A DNA stretch of 64,000 nucleotides from Gordonia sp. ABSL11-1 (GTDB taxonomy: Bacteria; Actinomycetota; Actinomycetes; Mycobacteriales; Mycobacteriaceae). Of the stretch, positions 1 through 7,620 are shown piece after piece. The stretch's first letter is position 1; each line of letters starts with the position of its first letter. The DNA is taken from the NCBI RefSeq assembly GCF_030315685.1, contig NZ_JASXSI010000024.1, positions 1 to 64,000 on the forward strand, given 5' to 3'. Both the position numbers and the translations under genes were made by a program. The notes beneath the pieces were generated by a model that had not been told where the DNA came from, did not search any database, and worked only from the letters and a program-made list of their open reading frames with translations.

Positions 1-468
1 GGCACCTTGTTTGGCCGGCCCGTGGACTTCGATGATCGAGTCGTCGATGTCGACCATCACCGCGCCGTCGATCCCGTCCAGGACCGGCGTGTGGGCGTGC
101 AGACCAGCCAGCATCCGGGTGGCGATGGCATCCAATTGGCGGACATGTCCGAACCGGAATTCGCGCAGGAATGATCCCAGCGTGGACGGGGCGTAGGGGT
201 GGTCGAACACCCGGCCCATCGCGCCGTGGCGCAACACGGCCATGTCGTCGATGCTGTCGGCGCCGGCGACCATGCCGGCGACCAGCGAGAACACTTTCCG
301 ATCCGGATTCGCGCCCTTGTCGGTCGGCACGCTCAGATGCTCGCGCGCCAGAGCTCCGAGCCCGGCGTCGTCGGCCAGCGCCATTACCGGCACCAGCCCC
401 GCTGCGGCGAGGAGATTCGGGTCATCACAGGATGCAGACCGGACTGGATGAGTGTGAGACAATCGCAT
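1..468 (-). CDS. IS1380-family DDE transposase, N-terminal part (runs off left edge)
   Basis: Catalyses excision and insertion of the IS. About 156 residues are visible, beginning MRLSHTHPVRSASCDDPNLL. They contain the typical IS1380 N-terminal stretch with LVPVMALADDAGL, then SLVAGMVAGADSIDDMAVLRHG and APSTLGSFLREFRFGHVRQLDA. The reading ends in VMVDIDDSIIEVHGPAKQG, which holds the first catalytic aspartates in this family. The frame is open to the window edge. The start at 468 follows an in-frame TAG. An AAGGG ribosome site lies 10 nt upstream, and the ATG sits in the 3' arm of a 6-bp hairpin (465-479). The rest of the protein is not visible, so intactness is unknown. Confidence 0.82.
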   Translation of the reverse strand, partial: MRLSHTHPVRSASCDDPNLLAAAGLVPVMALADDAGLGALAREHLSVPTDKGANPDRKVFSLVAGMVAGADSIDDMAVLRHGAMGRVFDHPYAPSTLGSFLREFRFGHVRQLDAIATRMLAGLHAHTPVLDGIDGAVMVDIDDSIIEVHGPAKQGA

Positions 469-589
469 CTACGAGATGCCCTTCTGCGTGTGTGGATGGA
501 ACCCTAGACAAGTCCCATTCTGTCACTCAGACAGGGCATTTCGTTTATCCCTCACCGACCGATCACCAGCAAATCGGTGGATCGAGGCT
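1..589 (-). mobile_element. IS1380-family insertion sequence, one end, truncated by window edge
   Basis: This is the 5' end of an IS1380-type element read on the minus strand. It contains the transposase N-terminus (468 down to 1) and about 120 bp of untranslated leader ending near 589 in AGCCTCGATCCACCG when read inward. I place the tip there because the same end sequence recurs at both ends of the small element at 13477-13698. No target duplication can be checked because the other end lies outside the window. Confidence 0.7.
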
Positions 590-613
590 TATTCCGTCGT
601 CCACATGGGTGAA

Positions 614-651
614 GCTGCGGAGCCCAGACACGGGCATCACCGCTCCGCAGC
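614..651. terminator. Perfect 10-bp inverted repeat between IS end and marR
   Basis: GCTGCGGAGC at 614-623 pairs perfectly with GCTCCGCAGC at 642-651, leaving an 18-nt loop. It lies about 90 nt beyond the stop of the minus-strand marR gene. It could terminate that transcript, although there is no following T-tract in either direction. No gene is visible between 590 and 737. Confidence 0.4.
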
Positions 652-737
652 AGATGTCTGGATAGTCCAGGCATCTCGTGCGGAGTGGTGACGCTGATGT
701 CAGCGGCCGCTGTACCTCAGGCGAGAAAGTCCCGACG

Positions 738-1208
738 TCACCCCAACGGCCCACCCGGATCCAAGCTGCTCACCAGCCGCCGCAGAATCGGTGCGACCGT
801 ATCGATCTCGTCTGTCGACAGCCGATCGAGCACGATCTCGCGTGCTGCGGTCACCTGGATCTTGCGGGCCTCGGCGAGTTTCTTGTGGCCGGCGGCGGTG
901 AGTTCGATTGTGGTGGCTCGGTTGTCATCCGGGCATCGCGTCCGCCGGACCAGGTCGCGCTGCTCGAGTCGGGCCACCACCTTCGACATCCGGGGGAGGG
1001 ACGAGTAGGTCCGCTCGGCCATCTCGCTGATCCGGAGGGCGTTGTCGGGAGCGTCGGCCAGGGACATGAGCGATCCGAAGTCGAACAGCGTCAGGTCGAC
1101 GCTGCGCAGCCGTTGGTCCATCGTCGGAGTGAACAGCTGCGACAGGATGGTGATCGCGATCCACAGGTCGGCTTCCGCCCGGTTCAGCGCATGCGTACGA
1201 GAGGCCAT
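738..1208 (-). CDS. MarR-family transcriptional regulator
   Basis: A 156-residue winged-helix regulator with the usual MarR layout: an N-terminal dimerisation helix, then recognition-helix region LRISEMAERTYSSLPRMSKV (about 94-113) and a wing with RRTRCPDDNRATTIELTAAG. The C-terminal helices again serve dimerisation. It is divergent from the alpha/beta hydrolase at 1310. The 100 bp between the two starts contain two palindromes (1229-1244 and 1258-1271) that are natural binding sites for it. The likely role is repression of itself and the hydrolase, relieved by a small ligand. The ligand cannot be inferred. The start ATG at 1208 is the first in the frame. Confidence 0.85.
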   Translation of the reverse strand: MASRTHALNRAEADLWIAITILSQLFTPTMDQRLRSVDLTLFDFGSLMSLADAPDNALRISEMAERTYSSLPRMSKVVARLEQRDLVRRTRCPDDNRATTIELTAAGHKKLAEARKIQVTAAREIVLDRLSTDEIDTVAPILRRLVSSLDPGGPLG

Positions 1209-1228
1209 TCGTCCATGCTAACCCCAAT

Positions 1229-1271
1229 GGTTGCCATGGCAACCAAGCAACGATATAGTTGCCGAGGCAAC
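1229..1271. promoter_or_regulatory. Paired palindromic operators between marR and hydrolase
   Basis: GGTTGCCATGGCAACC (1229-1244) is a perfect 16-bp palindrome. A second copy of its core, GTTGCC-GA-GGCAAC, lies at 1258-1271. The centres are about 28 bp apart, close to three helical turns. They lie in the divergent promoter region of the MarR gene and the hydrolase, so binding by this MarR is the simplest reading. Confidence 0.72.
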
Positions 1272-1309
1272 CATTGAGACATGCCGACCGACTCCGTGGA
1301 GGACTGACC

Positions 1310-2242
1310 ATGACCGCACCGACCACCCATCTCGTCACGAGCGATTCACCGATCCTGTCCGTCAAACCAGTGTCCGTAGCCACCTCCGGTCGATACACGG
1401 ACTTGGTCGTTCGGGTCTCCGCGCCGGTGACCGGTGACAACCTGCCGGTGATCCTGTTCTCCCATGGGTACGGCGAGTCGATGGACGGATACGGTCCGCT
1501 GGTCGACTGGTGGGCCTCCCGCGGCTATGTGGTGGTGCAGCCCACCTACCTCGACTCACGCAGCGTCGGCATGCCCGACGACCACCCACTCCGGGGCGAG
1601 ATCTGGCGACAGCGTGCTCTCGACGCAACCCGTGTCCTCGACGCCCTCGAGAACGCGCTCCGCCACGTCCCCGGGCTCCTGGAGCGAGCCGACACCACCC
1701 GGGTCGCGGCCGTCGGCCATTCGTTCGGTGGGCAGACCGCCGCTCTGCTCCTCGGCGCGGGCGTGATCGATCCCGTGACGGGTGTGGAGTTCCGTTGTGC
1801 CGCCGACAGAGTCACCGCGGGCGTACTGATCGCCACGGCCGGTCGCGGCAGTGATCTGTCGCCGATGGCGCGCGAGCACTTTCCGTACGTCAACGCCGTG
1901 TTCGGCGAGATGTCGCGCCCGACGTTGGTGATCGCCGGCGACAAGGACGACTCCCCGCTGACCACCCGCGGGCCGGACTGGATGACCGACCCCTACACCG
2001 ACAGTCCCGGAACGAAACATCTGCTCACCGTCGTCGGCGGAGAGCATTCGCTCGGCGGGATCGCCGGTTACGACGTCGCGGAGACCACCGACGAGAACCC
2101 CGAACGCGTCCGCCTCGTACGCGACGTTGCGGCGGCGTTTCTCGACGATGCCCTCGGGATCGACTCGAGCGGATGGGGCCGATTTCGCAATGACCTCGCC
2201 GGTGCCGGCCGTCATCTGGGGCGACTGGAGTCGAAGAACTGA
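1310..2242 (+). CDS. Alpha/beta hydrolase (chlorophyllase/dienelactone-hydrolase-like)
   Basis: A 310-residue cytoplasmic alpha/beta hydrolase. After strand PVILFSHGYGESMDGY, which carries the oxyanion-hole region, comes the nucleophile elbow GHSFGGQT with the catalytic Ser. The acid is probably in the stretch after PTLVIAGDKDDSPL, and the His in GGEHSLGGI. There is no signal peptide. The ATG at 1310 has GGAGGA at 1298-1303 in ideal position; longer upstream readings from TTG 1259 run through the operator palindrome and are unlikely. It is divergent from marR (738-1208) and probably controlled by it. The substrate is unknown; esters or lactones are typical of the family. Confidence 0.82.
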   Translation: MTAPTTHLVTSDSPILSVKPVSVATSGRYTDLVVRVSAPVTGDNLPVILFSHGYGESMDGYGPLVDWWASRGYVVVQPTYLDSRSVGMPDDHPLRGEIWRQRALDATRVLDALENALRHVPGLLERADTTRVAAVGHSFGGQTAALLLGAGVIDPVTGVEFRCAADRVTAGVLIATAGRGSDLSPMAREHFPYVNAVFGEMSRPTLVIAGDKDDSPLTTRGPDWMTDPYTDSPGTKHLLTVVGGEHSLGGIAGYDVAETTDENPERVRLVRDVAAAFLDDALGIDSSGWGRFRNDLAGAGRHLGRLESKN

Positions 2243-2361
2243 CGAGGGCCATCTGCACGCGGAGGGTGGCGTGGGTGTGAGTCGGCGTGAGTGTGTCGTT
2301 ATGTCCCGCCGATCCTAATTTCGATGTAGTCTGACTTTACTAAAAGTGGAGGAGAACAGTG

Positions 2362-2772
2362 ATGACCGACGCCCGAGCAGTGATCGACCGGCACATCGAG
2401 GCTTTCAACGCCCGTACTCCGGACGAAGAGCCGTGGTCCGACGACGCCGAGTTGATCGCTCCGGGAGGAACATTCACCGGGCGCGATGGCGTGCTGGAGT
2501 TTCTGTCCGTATTTCAAGCGGCGTTCTCGGACGGTCGGCTGACCGTCCGCTCGGCCGTCGTCGATGGTGCTGACGCCTCTGTCGAGGGTGTGTTCGGCGG
2601 TGTGCACGACGGGATTCTGAACAGTCCATCGGGTCCGGTACCAGCGACCGGGAAGTCCGTGTCATTTCGCTGGAGTGCCACGTACCGGATCCGCGATGTC
2701 GAGCTGATCTCGGAACACCTCTACTTCGACCAGCTCGATTTTCTCGGCCAACTCGGTCTTCTCCCTGGATGA
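2362..2772 (+). CDS. SnoaL-like / NTF2-superfamily protein
   Basis: A 136-residue single-domain protein of the nuclear transport factor 2 superfamily. It shows helix ARAVIDRHIEAFNARTPDEEPW, then acidic strand WSDDAELIAPGGTFTGRDGVLEFL, and a conical beta-sheet ending in the segment RIRDVELISEHLYFDQLDFLGQLGLL. Members are small isomerases, cyclases, hydratases or ligand carriers, so the reaction is not assignable. GGAGGAG at 2348-2354 fits ATG 2362 better than GTG 2359. Its stop overlaps the start of the next gene by 4 bp (ATGA), so the two were translated as a pair. Confidence 0.75.
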   Translation: MTDARAVIDRHIEAFNARTPDEEPWSDDAELIAPGGTFTGRDGVLEFLSVFQAAFSDGRLTVRSAVVDGADASVEGVFGGVHDGILNSPSGPVPATGKSVSFRWSATYRIRDVELISEHLYFDQLDFLGQLGLLPG

Positions 2773-3765
2773 CCCGTCGTATCAGTACACCGCTTTCGGA
2801 CCTGTGGTTCTGGGTCTGCGTATTCGTGGCTGCGGTCATCGGTGTGGCCTCGACACCGGGTGCAGGTTCGGCGGCACCGATGGTCGCTGCGGTGGTAGAA
2901 CACCGCGCGATCGGGCCGCAGCGTGATGACCTGCTGATCTCCTCGCCGGCGATGGGCCGCACGGTGCCGATCAGCGTCTTGCACCCGCAGGGCCGCGGGT
3001 CGCGGGGCACGGTGTATCTCCTCGACGGGGGAGGCCGCAAAGGTGAGGTCAGCGACTGGATCAATGAGGCCGGCGCCGACCGCTTCTTCGCCGACAAGAA
3101 TGTCAATGTGGTCCTACCCGCCGGACAGGGGTGCGTTCTACACCGATTGGCAGCGAACGGATCCGGCGTTCGGCCGTCCGCGGTGGGAGACGTTTCTCGC
3201 AGTCGAGTTGCCTCCACTCGTCGACCGTCTCTATCGAGGCAACGGCCGCAACGCGATTGCCGGCGTGTCCATGGGTGGTCAGGCCGCGTTCACGCTGGCG
3301 ACCCGACGGCCCGGTGCGTACACGGGTGTGGGGTCGATCAGCGGTTGTCCGCCTACCACAGGTATCGACAACGAGAGCCAGGTCCGCGCAGTCCTTGCCC
3401 GTGACGGCGGCAACGCCACGAACATGTGGGGTGACTGGGGCGCACCGGGGTGGTCTGATCACGATCCCGGCCGACGCCTTGACGCGCTGCGCGGCAAGCA
3501 GATCGTCATCACTGCCGGGTCCGGTGTCCCGAGCCCTCTGGACAGGACGACGCGACTCGACCCGGGCCGCAATCGACTCGAGAAGATCGCGACCGGAGCC
3601 GTGCTCGAAGCAGGTGTGAACGCGTGCAGCCGAGACTTCGCAGCGCGCATGCGTACCGCGGGACTCACCCCCACCGAGTACTTCCGGGAGGCCGGCACCC
3701 ATGCCTGGCCCTACTGGTCCGCTGATCTGCCACTCGTGTATCGAACTCTTGCGCAGGGACTCTGA
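2769..3765 (+). pseudogene. Mycolyltransferase-like esterase (antigen 85/FbpA type), single-base frameshift
   Basis: Two overlapping frames together make one secreted esterase of the mycolyltransferase family. The first (from ATG 2769) gives a signal peptide (WFWVCVFVAAVIGVAST, cleavage near AGSAAP) and the strand TVYLLDGGG, and reads to NVNVVLPAGQG. The second continues GAFYTDWQRTDPAFG, then the nucleophile elbow GVSMGGQAAF and the C-terminal His in GTHAWPYW, and stops at 3765. Removing one G from the GGGG run at 3128-3131 restores a continuous protein of about 331 residues. All three catalytic regions are otherwise intact. It is either a recent loss, a phase-variable run or a sequencing error. 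Start overlaps the preceding SnoaL-like gene. Confidence 0.78.
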
Positions 3766-3805
3766 CGACGATCGAGCAGAAGTACTAGCCGAATCCCGAC
3801 CGGAT

Positions 3806-4057
3806 TCACTGATCCCACGACCGCTGATAAAACGGGTGTTGCCTCCGCAGAACGATCAGGACGCAGGCGAGGAGGACAGCGGCGGAGGAGAAAGTGACGA
3901 ATGTCGGGAAGACGGCGCAGGCGACGATGGCTGCCACACCAGCGGGCGCGTGAAGGATCAGTACCTCTCGCCCGCTCTGTGAGCCGCGAGGACACCCGGC
4001 TGATCTGATGACGGCAGCGGCGGCCCCGATGATCAGGACTGTCGCGATGATGATCAT
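3806..4057 (-). CDS. Small two-helix membrane protein, unknown function
   Basis: An 83-residue hypothetical. A hydrophobic N-terminal segment (MIIIATVLIIGAAAAVI) and a second one (AAIVACAVFPTFVTF through VLLACVLIVL) would form two transmembrane helices, with a short basic C-terminus. GGAGG lies 4 nt upstream of the ATG, slightly close. I do not recognise the family. It lies tail-to-tail with the esterase pseudogene. The hydrophobic pattern and ribosome site argue for a real gene, but its size keeps confidence moderate. Confidence 0.5.
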   Translation of the reverse strand: MIIIATVLIIGAAAAVIRSAGCPRGSQSGREVLILHAPAGVAAIVACAVFPTFVTFSSAAVLLACVLIVLRRQHPFYQRSWDQ

Positions 4058-4191
4058 GCAACCTCCGCTGCGCAGGGAGCCGAAGAAGGCGCATCCGGGG
4101 TGCTCCAGATCGTTCGAGGATAGCTCTCGTCGGACCTGCCGTTACGACGTTTTCCGGGAGGTCGCCGGGCGTGACGACCTCCCAGCCGAGA

Positions 4192-4821
4192 TCAGGTCTC
4201 GATGGTGGTGCCCACCGCCTGCTCGTGGTCGCGTTCCTGGCGCGCGGCACCGACGGCACGTTTGGTGTATTTGCCGGCCAGAACGAGCAGCGCGATGGGG
4301 ACGATCCAGTTCAGCAGCAGGTCCATCGGCCGTGTCCCGTCCGACGGTGAGGTCGTCGGGTCGACGAGACCGGCCACGACGTGACCGAGTCCCATGACGA
4401 GAACGGCGAATCCCCAGACCGCACTGACCTTGCGGTTGGTCGCGCGGAACAGCGGGTTCGACCACCGTTCTTCGGGTACGGAATCCTTGGCGTATTGCTC
4501 GGTGAAGGGCACGGTGACCGCGGAGATCAGCATCAGCACGGCAAGGATCAGTGTCGATCCTCCGCGGGCGAAGTTCGTCAACCACTCTCCGAGTGAATCT
4601 CCACCGAGGAACCCGGCGACGGCGATGGCACCGAAGGTCACCACCCCGGCGATGTCGAGGAACTTGACTCCGCCGCGCCCGCGGCTGGTCCACGCCAGGA
4701 CCGCGGCCAGTGCTGCCGCGATCAAGGCGGCGATGGCGACCGAGTCGTCGCCGAGTCGGTGGCTCAGTACCGAGAACAGGAACCAGGGTGCCAGACCGAG
4801 GACAAACCCCAGGGGGTTCAT
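4192..4821 (-). CDS. Multi-pass membrane protein, unknown function
   Basis: A 209-residue integral membrane protein with about six predicted helices: FVLGLAPWFLFSVL, VAIAALIAAALAAVLAW, VVTFGAIAVAGFLGG, STLILAVLMLISAVTV, VWGFAVLVMGLGHVVAG and LLNWIVPIALLVLAGKYT. The C-terminus is charged and cytoplasmic. The fold is reminiscent of conserved actinobacterial intracellular-septation or DUF3159-like proteins, but I cannot assign it. It follows the secreted protein at 4874 on the same strand with a 52-bp gap, so it may be the last gene of a three-gene cell-envelope unit (5886 down to 4192). Confidence 0.7.
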   Translation of the reverse strand: MNPLGFVLGLAPWFLFSVLSHRLGDDSVAIAALIAAALAAVLAWTSRGRGGVKFLDIAGVVTFGAIAVAGFLGGDSLGEWLTNFARGGSTLILAVLMLISAVTVPFTEQYAKDSVPEERWSNPLFRATNRKVSAVWGFAVLVMGLGHVVAGLVDPTTSPSDGTRPMDLLLNWIVPIALLVLAGKYTKRAVGAARQERDHEQAVGTTIET

Positions 4822-4873
4822 ATGATCTCCGATCGCGCTGTGGCGCAGCGGCAGTGGCAGTCGTGGTTGCGGA

Positions 4874-5353
4874 TCATCGCAGGACGTAGGTTGCCTTGGA
4901 GTTCGGCCCGTAACGGTCGATGCGGGCGGCGTTGACCTCCCCGTTGGATGCTCCGGTGTTGCCGAGTGTGGTGAAACCCAGGGCCCAGCTCAGTTCCGAC
5001 TTGTACCGCCACTGCGCCCACCGGTAGGTGTTCGAGTACGTCACCGATGCCGACATGTGGGCCGGATTGGCCGACCAGGCACGCACGATCTCCGCGCCAC
5101 CTCGGGGAAGGACACGCGCAGGTGGATCGATCCACCGCGTGGCCGACGAGCTTCCGCCCCACGTGTCGGTGGAGGGCCAACCGCTCAACGACAGGTCCCA
5201 GCCGGTCTTGTTGATCACCACCAGCGTCACTGTCGAGCCGCCCGGCGGTGCCGGACGCGCCTGAGCGTGCGGGGCGACGACCGCCATGCTGATCAGTACG
5301 AGCAGTGCCGACACGATGGCGGCCCGGCGGATCGCGATGGTTGGTGTATGCAT
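4874..5353 (-). CDS. Secreted protein of unknown function
   Basis: A 159-residue exported protein. Starting at MHTPTIAIRR (ATG 5353) it has a textbook signal peptide: basic N-terminus, core AAIVSALLVLISMAVVAP and cleavage near HAQARP. The longer reading from 5461 would bury the signal and overlap the upstream gene, so I reject it. The mature part is Ser/Thr/Trp-rich (NKTGWDLSLSGWPSTDTWGG) with a compact beta-rich look similar to aegerolysin-like proteins. That resemblance (a Trp/Gly-rich NKTGW core) is only suggestive. It starts 8 bp after the stop of the membrane gene at 5362, so the two are probably co-transcribed. Confidence 0.68.
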   Translation of the reverse strand: MHTPTIAIRRAAIVSALLVLISMAVVAPHAQARPAPPGGSTVTLVVINKTGWDLSLSGWPSTDTWGGSSSATRWIDPPARVLPRGGAEIVRAWSANPAHMSASVTYSNTYRWAQWRYKSELSWALGFTTLGNTGASNGEVNAARIDRYGPNSKATYVLR

Positions 5354-5361
5354 GGTGTTTC

Positions 5362-5886
5362 TCACTGATTGTTGTCGGGAACAGATGTGGTGGGCGAAGA
5401 GTGCGTTGCGGATGCGGACGTCGCCGATTGTCTCGGTGACAAGGGTTGTGCACGGCGCCACAGGATTTCGGCCTGAACAGCGATCATCACGCCGATCATG
5501 ATGATGATCTCGCCGAAGCCGCCGTGACTGCTGTTGCCGAGCAGGTATGCCGTGGTGCCCAGGGTGAACTTGATGACGATCATGCCGATGAACAGGGAGA
5601 TGGTGAAGATGGTGCCCTGTGCATAGACGTGGCCGTCGTCGGTCGAGATGCGTGTGTGGCGACCGCGGATCAGTCCGACGACGACGCTCAGAGCGATGCT
5701 CGCCGCGAAGAAGGCGTAGCCGAGGAGGCCGACCGGCAGACGCAGCCCACCGATCAGCAGTCCGACTCCGATGTAGATGAAGGCCATCTTGAATCGGGTG
5801 GAGCCGACCAGCTCATGCCGTCGCGACTGACGGTAAACGGCATACGCCATCAGTGCGATCAGGACCAGAAGTTCAGGAACGGTCAC
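5362..5886 (-). CDS. Four-to-five-helix membrane protein, unknown function
   Basis: About 174 residues with hydrophobic segments LLVLIALMAYAVY, MAFIYIGVGLLIGGL, YAFFAASIALSVVVGLI, FTISLFIGMIVIKFTLG and GEIIIMIGVMIAVQAEIL. A Ser/Thr-rich C-terminal tail follows. I prefer GTG 5886 over GTG 5898 because GGGAG lies 6 nt before it. The conserved-looking RGRHTRISTDDGHVY between helices resembles the small CcdC-like membrane family of Actinobacteria, but this is uncertain. It heads a short minus-strand unit with the secreted and membrane proteins downstream. A tandem repeat about 100 bp upstream (5982-6015) may control it. Confidence 0.68.
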   Translation of the reverse strand: MTVPELLVLIALMAYAVYRQSRRHELVGSTRFKMAFIYIGVGLLIGGLRLPVGLLGYAFFAASIALSVVVGLIRGRHTRISTDDGHVYAQGTIFTISLFIGMIVIKFTLGTTAYLLGNSSHGGFGEIIIMIGVMIAVQAEILWRRAQPLSPRQSATSASATHSSPTTSVPDNNQ

Positions 5887-5981
5887 AACAGCTCCCACTC
5901 ACTTGGTGCCCGCCGGCATGATCTCGGTATCACTGCACACCTCACGGTCTCGACTCTGGCAGAGCGCCAGATTCGGGGATA

Positions 5982-6015
5982 GTCCCAGAACTGGCACCAT
6001 GTCCCAGAACTGGCA
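5982..6015. promoter_or_regulatory. Two 15-bp direct repeats, 19-bp period
   Basis: GTCCCAGAACTGGCA occurs at 5982-5996 and again, identical, at 6001-6015. The 19-bp spacing puts both copies on nearly the same face of the helix, as for an activator or repressor with two half-sites. The repeats lie about 100 bp upstream of the membrane gene starting at 5886, and no regulator gene is adjacent. The rest of 5887-6154 holds no gene I can support. Confidence 0.5.
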
Positions 6016-6040
6016 TGTCCGAGTGGAGGCACTGCCTGTG

Positions 6041-6074
6041 CAACAACTGCGCTGAGTTTGAGAGAAGTTGTGCA
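6041..6074. repeat. Imperfect inverted repeat beyond the glycosyltransferase stop
   Basis: CAACAACT (6041-6048) faces AGTTGTGCA (6066-6074), an imperfect stem with a 17-nt loop. It lies about 80 nt downstream of the minus-strand glycosyltransferase stop. It may act as its terminator or as a protein site; the stem is too AT-balanced and short to decide. Confidence 0.3.
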
Positions 6075-6154
6075 GCAACTACTTTGCTGACGGCTACGAG
6101 TGGCCCCTCGTGGAGGCCGACAATTCTGCACCCGCGCCGCCTTCGGGCCGCGCA

Positions 6155-7438
6155 TCATCTGGCCGGGTCGAGTTCATCGTGGAGAGCCTTCACAATCGCG
6201 CCGAGGGGATCATACGTGGCGATCGCCCGCGCCATGGCGGTACATGACCGTTTGACGCTGTCATCGGACAGGATTCGGATCGTCGCGTCGGCAATCGACG
6301 ACGCCGGCGGCCGACGCGTCCGGAGATCGGCACCGACGCCGAAGTGCTGTACGCGGGCGGCCACCTCGGGTTTGTCTTCTGCACCGGGTGCCACGATCAC
6401 CGGTACCGCATGGCGCAAGGCGTGCAGCACTCCGCCGTAGCCGCCGTTCGTGACCATTACCGCGGTGCGGGGGAGCAGTGCGGTGTAATCGAGAAATCGC
6501 GCGATCCGAGTGTTGGATGCGGGGCGGATGCTGTCGGGATCGGCGCCGCCGGTGGTGACGACTACCTGAACGTCGGCGTCGCCGAGTCCCTCGATGGCGG
6601 GTTCGATCAGCTGGGAGAAATCATGGTTGTCCAGAGTGCCCTGGGTGACATGGATGATCGGGCGTTGGTCGGCGAGCATCTCCGGCCACCATGGGGGTTG
6701 TGCCACTCGTCGATCCGGGCCTCCGACTGGACCGACGAACACCGTGTTCTCTGCGAGATCAGCACGTGTGTACTCGAATTCGGCCGGTCCGAGTTGGAAG
6801 AACCGATCGAATGCGCTCGACAGATCCAGGATGAAGTGATCGAGCCGGCCGCCGGCGGCGCCGACGAGGCCAGCCGCATAGCGTTGGGTCGCGGCGAACA
6901 TGCCACGCCGTACGACCTGATGGGCGATCCGGTTGCGGATGATGCCCACCAGGCCCGGCATCGGCGGCAGTCCGCTGTTGAACGGGGCAACGTCACGGCT
7001 GGTCTGCGCCAACGGCATTGTGCCCAGGCCCATCACCGGTGGCCGTTGATCGCGGGGCCGGGACAATAGCGGGACGATTCCGGCGAAGGTTCCGTCGCAC
7101 AGCACCGCGCCGATGTCGGCGGTGTCGATGACTTCGTTGACGGCCGCTGCTTGATCGAGGAGCGGACGGACAAAGGTGTTCTCGACCTGATACCGCGACA
7201 ACGCGAGCCCGCGGTGACGGTCCCGGTCCGGGAGGAAGCTGTCCGGATCGCGTTCGTCGAAGTCGGCAATTCCGGCCAGCGGGTGCATCGCGAGGCCGGC
7301 GTCGGCGACCTGATCTGTGAAGCGCGAGCCGGTCACCATGATCACCTCGTGACCGCGTTCGACCAGGCCGTGCCCGACGGCGGTCGCCGGGCCGACATGG
7401 CCGGCCAACGGGGTGCTGCACAGCAGTATGCGCGCCAC
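6155..7438 (-). CDS. GT1-family glycosyltransferase (macrolide/sterol glycosyltransferase-like)
   Basis: A 427-residue GT-B enzyme that would transfer a sugar from an NDP-sugar to a small lipophilic acceptor. The N-terminal Rossmann domain opens with MARILLCSTPLAGHVGPA, including the GHV acceptor-site motif. The C-terminal donor domain has HVTQGTLDNHD, then FLDYTALLPRTAVMVTNGGYGGVLHALRHAVP and GAEDKPEVAARV, matching the plant-type secondary product GT signature with TNGGYG in place of the usual HHGG. The GTG start at 7438 has AGGAGG 8 nt upstream. It is divergent from a TetR gene (7621), which suggests control by it and a role in detoxification or secondary metabolism. Confidence 0.85.
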   Translation of the reverse strand: MARILLCSTPLAGHVGPATAVGHGLVERGHEVIMVTGSRFTDQVADAGLAMHPLAGIADFDERDPDSFLPDRDRHRGLALSRYQVENTFVRPLLDQAAAVNEVIDTADIGAVLCDGTFAGIVPLLSRPRDQRPPVMGLGTMPLAQTSRDVAPFNSGLPPMPGLVGIIRNRIAHQVVRRGMFAATQRYAAGLVGAAGGRLDHFILDLSSAFDRFFQLGPAEFEYTRADLAENTVFVGPVGGPDRRVAQPPWWPEMLADQRPIIHVTQGTLDNHDFSQLIEPAIEGLGDADVQVVVTTGGADPDSIRPASNTRIARFLDYTALLPRTAVMVTNGGYGGVLHALRHAVPVIVAPGAEDKPEVAARVQHFGVGADLRTRRPPASSIADATIRILSDDSVKRSCTAMARAIATYDPLGAIVKALHDELDPAR

Positions 7439-7620
7439 CGCGCCACCTCCTCACATTTAGATAAGTTCAGACTCTATCGAAAATAGACCGCGCATGCGGT
7501 CGAACGACCGACTTCGGTGTCGTGCCTGTTCGGCGGCGTGGTTTTGGTTCGCGAACCGTCGTGATGTCCGGTGCGGTCGGTATGATCGGGTGAGTTCTGA
7601 CCTCAATGAAGGGCTCGACA

